Position numbers and translations under genes: made by a program. DNA of 64,000 bases from a virus: positions 1-64,000 of the IMG/VR virus record IMGVR_UViG_3300036852_000300, one strand, 5' to 3'. The first letter of the stretch is position 1. Every line of letters begins with the position of its first letter. Positions 55,846 through 62,619 of the stretch are shown one piece after another. The notes beneath the pieces were generated by a model. It was not told the origin of the DNA. It made no database searches and saw only the letters and a list, made by a program, of their open reading frames with translations.

Positions 55846-56990
55846 GTACCCTCAGCCAGGTCTTCGAGATCTTGGAGTCCCCGTTCGGCCGGCCCCAGCG
55901 CGTCGCCTTCAAAGACGACCCGGTCGCACAGGTGGCTGATCCGCGAGTAGATCCGTGGCCCGTAGTGGCCCAGCAACGCTTCCTTGCGCAGGTTCGTGGT
56001 GATGACGGTCCACAGCTTGATCCGCCCGTCGTGGGGGTCGCGGGCGTTGTCGGCGCGGCCGTTCAAGATCTGCCACAGGGCCGTCTCGACGTACTCGGTC
56101 ATCTTCTCGGCGCCGAGATCGTCCAGCAGCAGGAACTGGACTTCCTGGAGCGACTTGATCAGGGTCTGGTGGGTGACCTGGACCGGCTGCTCCGGGTCTG
56201 ATTTCAGCCGCTGGTCGTGGTTGAACGTCTCGCGCAGCCGGTCCAGCAGGTCGGGCACCGTCATCGCGATACAACCCCGCTGACGAAGGATCGCCTCGCG
56301 GGCCAGCAGGTACGCCGTGACCGACTTGCCGACCTGATTCTCGCCGGCGATCACCAGCCCCGGCTTGAACTGACCGTCCCACCAGCGCCGCACCAGGCCG
56401 ATCTTGACCCGGTCCGGGTGACTGTCCAGGCTGACCCAGTCCGGTAGCTCCGGCATCTTCAGGTCGCGCCACAGCTTGTCCAGCCGGCGGGCGCGATCGT
56501 CAGCCAGCAGGGCCGTCCTGGCGGCCTCAATCCGGGCGCGAGCGTCGTCGCCCAGCGGGCAGGGGCAGATGTCGCGGAACGTCGTGACGGTCGGGTCGGC
56601 CAGGATCCGGCCGTCGGGGGTCCTGAACGAGAGCCCTTCCTTCGGCCAGCGGCCACCGAAACCCAGGCAGACGCAGCCCGGCCAGGCGTCCTGGCGCGCC
56701 ATCGCCAGCTCGGCCGCCCGCTGGGCGATCGCCAGCTTCTTAGCAGCGGCGTCACGGTCTCTAAGCAGCTCTTTCGGCGGCTTCTTGTCGGCGTCAACGT
56801 AGCCAGCGATCGCCCGATCGACCCGATTGAGCATCTGCTGGCAGTGCAGCGGCGGGCCGGCTGAGAACAGGTCGAACGGCGAGACCGCGTCTGATGCCCC
56901 GGCCTTCAGCGCGTCCAGGTCGAACGTCACGCCGGCCGTGTAGTCGGCCGCGTGCGCCCCGATGTGGCGTAGCTCGCGCTCGACGGCCAT
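55842..56990 (-). CDS. DnaC-like helicase loader (lambda P position), 382 aa
   Basis: An N-terminal helical part leads to a Cys quartet (CVC at 106-108, CPC at 142-144) that may bind zinc. An AAA+ domain follows with Walker A GENQVGKS (216-223), Walker B FLLLDDLGAEK (286-296) and sensor TVITTNLRKEALL (328-340), as in DnaC/IstB ATPases. It should load the host replicative helicase at the origin. ATG 56990 follows the initiator stop by one base. Confidence 0.88.
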   Translation of the reverse strand: MAVERELRHIGAHAADYTAGVTFDLDALKAGASDAVSPFDLFSAGPPLHCQQMLNRVDRAIAGYVDADKKPPKELLRDRDAAAKKLAIAQRAAELAMARQDAWPGCVCLGFGGRWPKEGLSFRTPDGRILADPTVTTFRDICPCPLGDDARARIEAARTALLADDRARRLDKLWRDLKMPELPDWVSLDSHPDRVKIGLVRRWWDGQFKPGLVIAGENQVGKSVTAYLLAREAILRQRGCIAMTVPDLLDRLRETFNHDQRLKSDPEQPVQVTHQTLIKSLQEVQFLLLDDLGAEKMTEYVETALWQILNGRADNARDPHDGRIKLWTVITTNLRKEALLGHYGPRIYSRISHLCDRVVFEGDALGPAERGLQDLEDLAEGT

Positions 56991-56991
56991 C

Positions 56992-58029
56992 CTAGAACCT
57001 CTTGTTCTCGCGGATGTTCTGCTTCTGGGCGCGGGTCCCCCCACCGTGGCGGGTGCCGTCGTACGGGCGTTCGACCGGCGAGGCCCCGTAGAAGCGGCCG
57101 CGTCCAGCCTGACGGTCCCGGGTCTCCAGGAAGCGAGACGGCGGACGATCGTCGCCCCGGGTGGCGGCGGCAAGCTGGCCAGCCCTGATCGGATTCTTGC
57201 CCAGCCGATTCAGGGCACCGCGCCTGGCCTTGTCGATCCCGCGCACCCCGTCGCCGGCCAGGTAGGTCACCGACGCCATGATCTCGTCGGCGCCGATCTC
57301 GGCGACCGCTTCCTCCAGCAGCCGGACCTGGGTCGGATTCAGGGTCGGGTGCGCCGCCCCCCACTCCACGGCGTAGTGGTCCATGACGGCCTGGGCACCC
57401 GGCGACAGGGCGATCGCCGACGGAGACGGCCGTGGCTTCGGCGGCTTTGATGTCGAAACTTCTTGCGAAGAAAATTCACCTTCTGTCGCGCCGCCGGGAC
57501 CGGCCGGTTGCGAAGCAACCGCCGGTCTTTTTATCTCCGGAGTCTCCGGATCCGGTCTCCGGTTAAGATAACCGTCATTTTTTGGCCGGTGTGACCGTCC
57601 ATTTTCTGACGGTGTCGCGTCATTTTTTGGCCGGTGTCCACCGTCCCGATCCGAGACACCGTCATTTTTTGGCCGGTGTCCAACCTGTTCGCCCGGATCG
57701 ATCGGCCAGTACGCCTTCGCCTGGGTCGGACCGGTCCGCTTCTGGCCCAGTAACCCGCAGTCGACCAGGGGCTTGACCAGCGCCCGGACGGTCCGGGTCT
57801 CGCGGCCGACTAGCTGGGCTAGCTCGCCGTGGGACAGGCGGCAGGTCCCGGTCTCATCGCGCCACGCCTGGTCGGCGATGACCAGGTACAGGATCTTGAG
57901 CTGGGGGGTCAGCGTCAGGTCGTACAGCATCGCCTTGCGCAGGATCACGAACGGCTCAACCATGCGCAGTCCCGGCTGTCCGGTCTCGCGGGGGGTGTAT
58001 TCGATCGGCAGCTCATGTGCGACCACCAT
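56992..58029 (-). CDS. Replication initiator, lambda O-like, 345 aa
   Basis: The N-terminal 115 residues form a winged-helix domain (LTLTPQLKILYLVIADQAWR, LSHGELAQLVGRETRTVRAL). A linker holds three HRPKND repeats, a Ser/Pro-rich hinge follows, and a DnaD-like C-terminal domain (TQVRLLEEAVAEIGADEIMA) completes it. The linker DNA contains 19-bp iteron-like repeats. Directly downstream is the helicase loader, as in lambda O-P. The N-domain probably binds the repeats in its own gene. Confidence 0.82.
   Translation of the reverse strand: MVVAHELPIEYTPRETGQPGLRMVEPFVILRKAMLYDLTLTPQLKILYLVIADQAWRDETGTCRLSHGELAQLVGRETRTVRALVKPLVDCGLLGQKRTGPTQAKAYWPIDPGEQVGHRPKNDGVSDRDGGHRPKNDATPSENGRSHRPKNDGYLNRRPDPETPEIKRPAVASQPAGPGGATEGEFSSQEVSTSKPPKPRPSPSAIALSPGAQAVMDHYAVEWGAAHPTLNPTQVRLLEEAVAEIGADEIMASVTYLAGDGVRGIDKARRGALNRLGKNPIRAGQLAAATRGDDRPPSRFLETRDRQAGRGRFYGASPVERPYDGTRHGGGTRAQKQNIRENKRF
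57574..57679. repeat. Iteron-like repeats inside the initiator gene, candidate origin
   Basis: The 19-mer GTCATTTTTTGGCCGGTGT (plus strand) is exact at 57574-57592, 57619-57637 and 57661-57679, with a 14/19 copy at 57597-57615. Starts are spaced about 22, 22 and 42 bases, so copies face the same side of the helix. The T6 run and the AT-richer flank (TTAAGATAACC at 57563-57573, TTTTTATC near 57528) stand out in this GC-rich DNA and could be the unwinding region. Confidence 0.8.
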
Positions 58030-58259
58030 CAGATCCCCCTACGGGCGGCGAGCGCGGCGTCTTTGGCACGGTCGTTGACGATCAAGTCCGGGCGATCGGG
58101 GGACGGGAGGTAGACGGTCTCGCCGAGATACGCTGACGGCGCACCCACGACGGGTACGACCATGTCCAGATGACGCCTGACGACCATGCTGACGGGTGGG
58201 GCCAGATTACTGGCGTGCCGACGGCCCTTGTCGATCGCCTTCCGGTGTCGCTTCTTCAC
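58029..58259 (-). CDS. Small protein upstream of the initiator, 76 aa
   Basis: The GTG at 58259 follows AAGGGA at a 5-base gap and gives MKKRHRKAIDKGRRHASNLA. It is basic at the start and has a beta-rich end (GETVYLPSPDRPDLIVNDRA). It is the first gene after the 58.3-kb operator region and is coupled to the initiator. A frame continuing far upstream is a shadow. Confidence 0.65.
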   Translation of the reverse strand: MKKRHRKAIDKGRRHASNLAPPVSMVVRRHLDMVVPVVGAPSAYLGETVYLPSPDRPDLIVNDRAKDAALAARRGI

Positions 58260-58275
58260 GGGAATCCCTTCCGGC

Positions 58276-58362
58276 CGGGACGTCCCACGTGCTACACTGG
58301 ACCCTGAGTCGGGCTTGTGAGATGTCTCACAGTGCTGCTTGTGTAGCACGTGGGACGTCCCG
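58276..58362. promoter_or_regulatory. 22-bp inverted repeat enclosing a TGTGA-N6-TCACA operator
   Basis: Bases 58276-58297 and 58341-58362 are perfect reverse complements, each containing GGGACGTCCC and CACGTG or a part of it. Between them lies TGTGAG-ATGT-CTCACA (58316-58331). The block is in the 161-base gap between the Rad52-like gene and the minus-strand replication genes, so it is a strong candidate promoter-operator of that operon, or a terminator for the gene before it. Confidence 0.75.
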
Positions 58363-58420
58363 AGCCGCGAAGAGACCGGCCTGCCAGGGCCGGTCTCTCT
58401 GCGTCCAGGACTGGACGGGG

Positions 58421-59218
58421 TCAAGAGGCGAGCGCCTGACGCTTCGTGATGTGGCTTTCCAGTAGCCGCTGGTAGCCGGCAAGCTGGGGTAACGTCCAGC
58501 GTCGGGGGTCCTCGTCGATCCACGGCGACTTGAAGCCCAGCGTCACGGCTTCGGCGCGGATCACTTCGTACTTGCCGACGGTCTCGTCGTCCGGGTACTC
58601 GCGGCTGGCCGGCTGGGGTGCCGGTGCCGTCGCCGATCGCCGTGGCGGTAGCTGGCGCGGACGGCCGCCCTGCCCGACCTGCTGGGCGGTCTCCGGGACC
58701 CCGTCGTCCAGGGCGGCCGGGATACCGCCCTCCTTGCGCCACAGGTAGGTCCCGACCCCGATCTGGCTGGCGCACTTCTTCAGGGCATCGGTCGCCGCGC
58801 CCTTCAGGTCGAACCCGATGTCCAGGATGTTGCCGGTTGACCGCGCCCTTTTCAGTTTTTGCGACCCGAACTGCATTTTGACGACGGGCTGGATCATCAG
58901 CTCGCCCGGCAGGTTCGGGTCGGCCTGGATCACCCGGCAGGTCAGCTTGGCCAGGACCCAGCATTCGTCGGCGTCGGACGAGACCCCGTGTTCGATGATC
59001 TCGAAGTCCCAGAAGCCCGGCCCCTGTTCGTTCAGGCGCGAGATCGCCTGTTCGCCGGTGAAGTAGTCGAACTCGACGCCGCCCCGGTTGTCGCGGAACA
59101 CGACGTCGAACGGGCGCGCAAGCTGGCGGTAGTCGGTCGGCTGGACGGTCCAGGTGCCGGTCTGGTCGTCCTGGGTCGCGTCCAAGATCTCGGATGGCTG
59201 GTCGTCGTCGGTCTGCAT
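58421..59218 (-). CDS. Rad52-like single-strand annealing protein, 265 aa
   Basis: The first 150 residues contain AISRLNEQGPGFWDFEIIEH, then LDIGFDLKGAATDALKKCAS and IGVGTYLW, the core of the Rad52/Rad22 family that anneals complementary strands. The C-terminal part is a Pro-rich linker and a helical tail, perhaps for a single-strand-binding protein. It probably works with the VRR-NUC nuclease in phage recombination. The start at 59218 lies in a promoter region shared with the RHH gene. Confidence 0.8.
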   Translation of the reverse strand: MQTDDDQPSEILDATQDDQTGTWTVQPTDYRQLARPFDVVFRDNRGGVEFDYFTGEQAISRLNEQGPGFWDFEIIEHGVSSDADECWVLAKLTCRVIQADPNLPGELMIQPVVKMQFGSQKLKRARSTGNILDIGFDLKGAATDALKKCASQIGVGTYLWRKEGGIPAALDDGVPETAQQVGQGGRPRQLPPRRSATAPAPQPASREYPDDETVGKYEVIRAEAVTLGFKSPWIDEDPRRWTLPQLAGYQRLLESHITKRQALAS

Positions 59219-59337
59219 GGCAGTACCATCCCTTTGGGATAATCGGTACCGAAAGGATACACCATCTGGTACTATCGTCGGTACCGACTGTAGACCTGGG
59301 GCATGATGGATGCGATATATTGATGGGGGAGGACCCG
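59219..59337. promoter_or_regulatory. Divergent promoter region with TCGGTACCGA operators
   Basis: The exact palindrome TCGGTACCGA occurs at 59243-59252 and 59278-59287, 35 bases apart. Related GTACCA and TGGTAC words lie near 59223 and 59267. GATAAT, GATACA and GATATAT are -10-like. The divergent genes are the Rad52-like (minus) and RHH (plus) genes; the RHH protein is the obvious candidate binder. Confidence 0.65.
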
Positions 59338-59535
59338 ATGGCCAGGGACAAGGACAAGCAGTTCATCAACCTGCCGCTGGAGCGAGACCTGCTTGCCCTG
59401 GTGGACGACTTCCGGTTCACGTACCGCTTTCCGTCGAGGATCGCGGCGATGAAGTACCTGATGGCCAGTCGTCTCCAGGACAAGACCGAGCCGAAGCCGG
59501 AGGAAGTGGCCCAGTACAGCCGCATGGCATCCTGA
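59338..59535 (+). CDS. Ribbon-helix-helix regulator, 65 aa
   Basis: ATG 59338 follows GGGGGAGGA. The product reads KQFINLPLERDLLALVDDFR, then FPSRIAAMKYLMASRLQ, an RHH fold. It overlaps the GIY-YIG frame at CTGA (59532-59535). The pair is opposite to the operon around it and probably an insertion. It may repress its own promoter and the Rad52-like gene through TCGGTACCGA. Confidence 0.7.
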   Translation: MARDKDKQFINLPLERDLLALVDDFRFTYRFPSRIAAMKYLMASRLQDKTEPKPEEVAQYSRMAS

Positions 59536-59921
59536 CCGGACTGCCGTCGGTCGCACTGAATCGGCGCCGGGACCTGCCACGGGTCGCCGGTGTCTACGTC
59601 GTGCTGTCCGGCGACGGGACGCCCTTGTACATCGGGCAGTCGCTGAACCTGCGCCAGCGCTGGCAGTCCCACAGCTTGATCGCGCGATTGTCGCGGACTG
59701 GCGCGGAACGGATCGCCTGGCGTGCTGAAGACCCGCTGACGTGCCGTGACGTTGAGTCGGAATTGATCCACCAGTTTCACCCACCGTTCAACCGTTGTCG
59801 GTGTCCGGCCTGGCTGGTCGCCCTGTACGGCCCTAGATCTCATGGCAGCGCCAGCGCCGACCGGACGACGGCGAACGGTCTGACCTGGGCGCTGGAAAAC
59901 CACCCTGACCGCCAGCGCTGA
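59532..59921 (+). CDS. GIY-YIG endonuclease with unusual start, about 130 aa
   Basis: GVYVVLSGDGTPLYIGQSLN, then LRQRWQSH and SELIHQFHPPFN are the GIY-YIG core with the conserved Arg43 and Glu. No ATG, GTG or TTG lies between the RHH stop and this core. A CTG overlapping the RHH TGA is the most upstream coupled start, or the two are fused by a frameshift. The last 27 residues are coded by DNA similar to 61427-61462. Probably a homing endonuclease. Confidence 0.7.
   Translation: MTGLPSVALNRRRDLPRVAGVYVVLSGDGTPLYIGQSLNLRQRWQSHSLIARLSRTGAERIAWRAEDPLTCRDVESELIHQFHPPFNRCRCPAWLVALYGPRSHGSASADRTTANGLTWALENHPDRQR
59839..59874. repeat. 36-bp direct repeat, first copy
   Basis: Matches 61427-61462 at 34 of 36 positions. 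Here it lies in the 3' end of the GIY-YIG gene on the sense strand. Confidence 0.8.
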
Positions 59922-59923
59922 TC

Positions 59924-60451
59924 TCATGCGGAGTCCTGGTTCAGTTCGCGGAAGACGGCGACTTTGACGTCGCCGAACGTGGCGTCCGGCCCCAACGCGA
60001 TCATCCGCTGACGCCCGGCCACCAGGTAGTCCAGCAGTCGGCCGATCTTCTCGATCAGGACGTGGCGGTCTCGGGTCAGGTAGTCCAGGGTGTTCAGGGT
60101 CAGGTTGTCGACCTTCAGCCAGTGGCGTCGCCGCTGGCCTTCGATCCGGTAGCAGATGAACTTGCGCAGGCCCAGGTCGTCCCTGGTCTTGCGCAGGCGG
60201 ACCAGTACCCATTCGCGCATCGGGAACCGCAGGAAGACGTCCAGGTGCTCCTTGTGCCTGTGGCCGGGCGACAGGATCTCCTGGAACTTGATCTCGTCGC
60301 CGACCCGCATGAAGCCGCGCGTCAGCCCGACCACATCGTCCGTCGAGAACTCGCCCGGCCAGGTCTCGACTTCCTGCACGGCGGCGGCGGTCGCCGCCTT
60401 GATCGTCAGTGCCCGCCGTCGGGGTCGCGCGGGGGTCGCGGGGGCGGTCAT
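59924..60451 (-). CDS. Hypothetical protein with FGDVK motif, 175 aa
   Basis: ATG 60451 overlaps the ParB-like stop. The C-terminus ALGPDATFGDVKVAVFRELN shares the phrase (T)FGDVK-x5-RE with the ParB-like protein before it (PTFGDVKHDIVREVEA), so a common module may link the two. The middle (RVGDEIKFQEILSPGHRHKE) looks alpha/beta. Unknown function. Confidence 0.65.
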   Translation of the reverse strand: MTAPATPARPRRRALTIKAATAAAVQEVETWPGEFSTDDVVGLTRGFMRVGDEIKFQEILSPGHRHKEHLDVFLRFPMREWVLVRLRKTRDDLGLRKFICYRIEGQRRRHWLKVDNLTLNTLDYLTRDRHVLIEKIGRLLDYLVAGRQRMIALGPDATFGDVKVAVFRELNQDSA

Positions 60452-61431
60452 CACACCATCTCCAGGGGCTTCAAGTCGCGGTCGATCGCGTCGCGCAGGG
60501 ACGTCAGCCAGGCGATCCGACCCGGCAGGTCATCCAGGATCTGTCGGCGTTCCGTCGCGTCCAGGCCCCGCACCAGGTCAGGTAGCGGCCAGCGACCGGC
60601 CGACTCGATCGAATACAGCAGGTTGCGCAGCATCCGGCCTTCGGCGCCCGTCGCTTCAACCTCGCGCACGATGTCGTGCTTGACGTCGCCGAACGTCGGC
60701 GGGGGTGGCACCGGCAGCGCCGTCGGGTCGGGCGGCATCCGGCGACGGTCCGTGCCGAATTCGGACAGGTCGGCGTCCCCGTTCAACAGGGCCTGCTTGT
60801 CCGCCTCCGGGACCGTGGGGTCCTTGACGATCGCGACCGCCGCGCTGGTCTCGACACTGTCCCAGTCTTCTTCGACCGCCGCGTCGACCAGCGGCTGCCA
60901 GGTCTCGCGTGGCGCGCGGCTGATCTCGGCGTAGTGGCTGTCGGTCAGGCGGTCGTCAGCTTCGCTACTAGTAGCGAAGTCGTTCAGTCGCGTTGGTTCG
61001 ACAACCTCCGCGCGCACCCGGTCGGCCGCGAATAACTTACTGATGACCGGGCGCGAGACCCCAAACCGCTGGGCCAGCCGCTGGTGGGACCAGGCGTCGC
61101 CCGGCAGCCCGGCCAGGCGGCGGATCGCGGCGTTCCGTTCTTCCCGATCCAGCGGCTTGCCGTGGGCCAGGTTGGCCAGCGCCGCGAATTCGATGGCGTC
61201 TTGCCGACTGCCCCGGTGGACCACCGCCTCGATCTCGGTCCGGCCTTCCAGGACGGCCGCTTCGACGCGGTGGAAGCCGTCGACCAGCAGGTAGGCGCCG
61301 TCGACCAGGAACACGTCGACCGGTGGCAGCGCGTCGAGCGCTTCGGCGTAGCGCTGCACGGTGTCGGGGTCGTTCGCCGCCCTGATCTGGACGGTCGGGT
61401 CGACCACGATGGCGTCGATCGACAGTCTCAC
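60451..61431 (-). CDS. ParB-like DNA-binding protein, 326 aa
   Basis: LLVDGFHRVEAAVLEGRTEI (48-67) is the ParB box region. WSHQRLAQRFGVSRPVISKL (114-133) is a helix-turn-helix, so unlike the 4566 protein it can bind DNA by itself. The C-terminus carries the FGDVK module. It may regulate early genes or act in replication or DNA modification control. It overlaps a small membrane gene at its start. Confidence 0.8.
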   Translation of the reverse strand: MRLSIDAIVVDPTVQIRAANDPDTVQRYAEALDALPPVDVFLVDGAYLLVDGFHRVEAAVLEGRTEIEAVVHRGSRQDAIEFAALANLAHGKPLDREERNAAIRRLAGLPGDAWSHQRLAQRFGVSRPVISKLFAADRVRAEVVEPTRLNDFATSSEADDRLTDSHYAEISRAPRETWQPLVDAAVEEDWDSVETSAAVAIVKDPTVPEADKQALLNGDADLSEFGTDRRRMPPDPTALPVPPPPTFGDVKHDIVREVEATGAEGRMLRNLLYSIESAGRWPLPDLVRGLDATERRQILDDLPGRIAWLTSLRDAIDRDLKPLEMV

Positions 61432-61462
61432 GGCAGGGCCAGCGCCGACCGGACGACGGCGA
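61427..61462. repeat. 36-bp direct repeat, second copy
   Basis: Differs from 59839-59874 at two positions. Here it covers the end of the 61428 membrane gene and the start of the ParB-like gene, so this copy is functionally placed and the GIY-YIG copy is likely derived. Confidence 0.8.
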
Positions 61463-61646
61463 TCAACAGGCGGACCAGGTTCCCCGACAGGACGAACCAG
61501 GTCAGCCCCGCTGCGCCCAGGCCCCAGCAGAATCCCTGGATCAGGCCGTCCAGGCGTGCGTCGGCGACGGCCCGCCCGTGACGATCGCTGCTGTAGCTGT
61601 GCAGGACCAGCGTCGGCGGCAGCGTCTGGTCTCCGTTTCTACGCAT
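61428..61646 (-). CDS. Membrane protein, 72 aa
   Basis: Hydrophobic segments GFCWGLGAAGLTWFVLSG and LVRLLIAVVRSALALP follow a polar start. It overlaps both neighbours by a few bases. Function unknown; possibly superinfection exclusion. Confidence 0.55.
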   Translation of the reverse strand: MRRNGDQTLPPTLVLHSYSSDRHGRAVADARLDGLIQGFCWGLGAAGLTWFVLSGNLVRLLIAVVRSALALP

Positions 61647-61926
61647 CAGCAGCCTCCCCGTTGAAGCTCGCGCGGCTGTGGGCGCTGGCCACCAGGCGGC
61701 CCAGATCGGTCGGTAGGGCGTCCTTCTCAGCCAGGAAGGCGGCCGCGTCCAGGCAGACCAGGCAGCGGCCGTCGCAGACGGTGACGGCGTGCCACAGCAG
61801 GTACTGCCCGATCAGGGCGACCGGCCCCAGCGGCCGGGCTTCCAGTACGATCGTGGGGTCAGGGGGTGGGCAGGTGTGGATCGCGCCGCGACCGCGCCCG
61901 CACCGTCTACAAAACCCCCTCGGCAT
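61639..61926 (-). CDS. Zinc-finger protein, 95 aa
   Basis: ATG 61926 follows AAAGGGGGG. FCRRCGRGRGAIHTCPP and VCDGRCLVCLDAAAFL supply Cys/His ligands. A helical tail follows. It lies just after a minus-strand terminator and might be expressed from read-through or a weak promoter. Function unknown. Confidence 0.6.
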   Translation of the reverse strand: MPRGFCRRCGRGRGAIHTCPPPDPTIVLEARPLGPVALIGQYLLWHAVTVCDGRCLVCLDAAAFLAEKDALPTDLGRLVASAHSRASFNGEAADA

Positions 61927-61960
61927 GGAACCCCCCTTTCCACCTGGTTCGGTCGGACAC

Positions 61961-61987
61961 AAAAGGGCGGCGCCCGGTGCGCCGCCC
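61961..61987 (-). terminator. Intrinsic terminator on the minus strand
   Basis: On the minus strand GGGCGGCGC pairs with GCGCCGCCC (9 bp, 5-base loop) and TTTT follows at 61964-61961. This is the most classical intrinsic terminator in the window. It lies between the Cro-like gene and the rest of the early operon, where antitermination would matter. A second hairpin with a CGAA loop sits at 61989-62006. Confidence 0.75.
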
Positions 61988-62042
61988 GGCCGCGCCGAAG
62001 CGCGGCGTCAGAAGCTGTAGATCAGGGTCAGCCGCGCCCCGA

Positions 62043-62441
62043 TCACTGGTCCACCTGCGGTGCGCCATCATCGGCTGCGCCGACGTCCTCGACCGCTTCG
62101 GCTGCCTGGCCCAGCACGGCCAGGGCGCGGATGATCGGCCAGCCGAAGCCGTCGGCCAGATAGTTGGCGGCGGCGTCCGATAGCTCCGGGTACGCCGTGA
62201 CGATCTTGGCGCAGGTGACGATCCCCAGCCGCTCCTTACGGGTGTCCGATCGACTGGCCCGCGAGAGCATCGCGTGATCGATCCCGATCTTCTCGCACAG
62301 GGCGTAGCGCGGGATGCCCTCGCGCAGGGCGATCGCCATCAGGCCGGCGATCAGGTCGTGCTGGGGACGCGCCGAGATCAGGTCGCGGCCGTCGTCGGGC
62401 GCGGCGGGTGCCCGCAGCGCAGCGCTGCTGGACGTGCGCAT
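62043..62441 (-). CDS. Cro-like helix-turn-helix protein, 132 aa
   Basis: ATG 62441 follows AGGAG. LMAIALREGIPRYALCEKIG, then IDHAMLSRASRS is an XRE-like helix-turn-helix with YALCEKIGIDHAMLSR as the likely recognition unit. A regular helical C-terminus follows. It is divergent from the repressor at 62620, so the pair forms a lysis-lysogeny type switch. Confidence 0.65.
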   Translation of the reverse strand: MRTSSSAALRAPAAPDDGRDLISARPQHDLIAGLMAIALREGIPRYALCEKIGIDHAMLSRASRSDTRKERLGIVTCAKIVTAYPELSDAAANYLADGFGWPIIRALAVLGQAAEAVEDVGAADDGAPQVDQ

Positions 62442-62619
62442 ATGGGGATGCTCCTGCCGCCCGGTCCGGTGACCCCCCAGTCGGTTCCGCGCGTCCTCCA
62501 AATGTACCTCCGGTTGTGAACCATGTCAAACCCGTCGCCGAAAACCACCCAAATTGGGGAGGTCTACACACGGTGTCGTCTCCTACGGGGTGGTATCCTC
62601 CTCTTTGTGAGGAGGCTCA
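62442..62619. promoter_or_regulatory. Switch region between Cro-like and repressor genes
   Basis: It holds near-operators TGTGAACCATGTCAAA (62515-62530) and TGTGAGGAGGCTCAAT (62606-62621), the odd palindrome CCCAA-A-TTGGG (62548-62558), and CCTCCTC-TTTGT-GAGGAGG (62597-62615), whose right arm is the ribosome site of the repressor gene. GGTATCCT at 62593-62600 is -10-like. Divergent promoters are expected here. Confidence 0.6.

Noticed and set aside
58029-60212. 727-codon open frame on the minus strand
   Set aside because: It crosses the Rad52-like, RHH and GIY-YIG genes and their promoters in another frame; only the last 76 codons (from GTG 58259) have a ribosome site and sensible composition.
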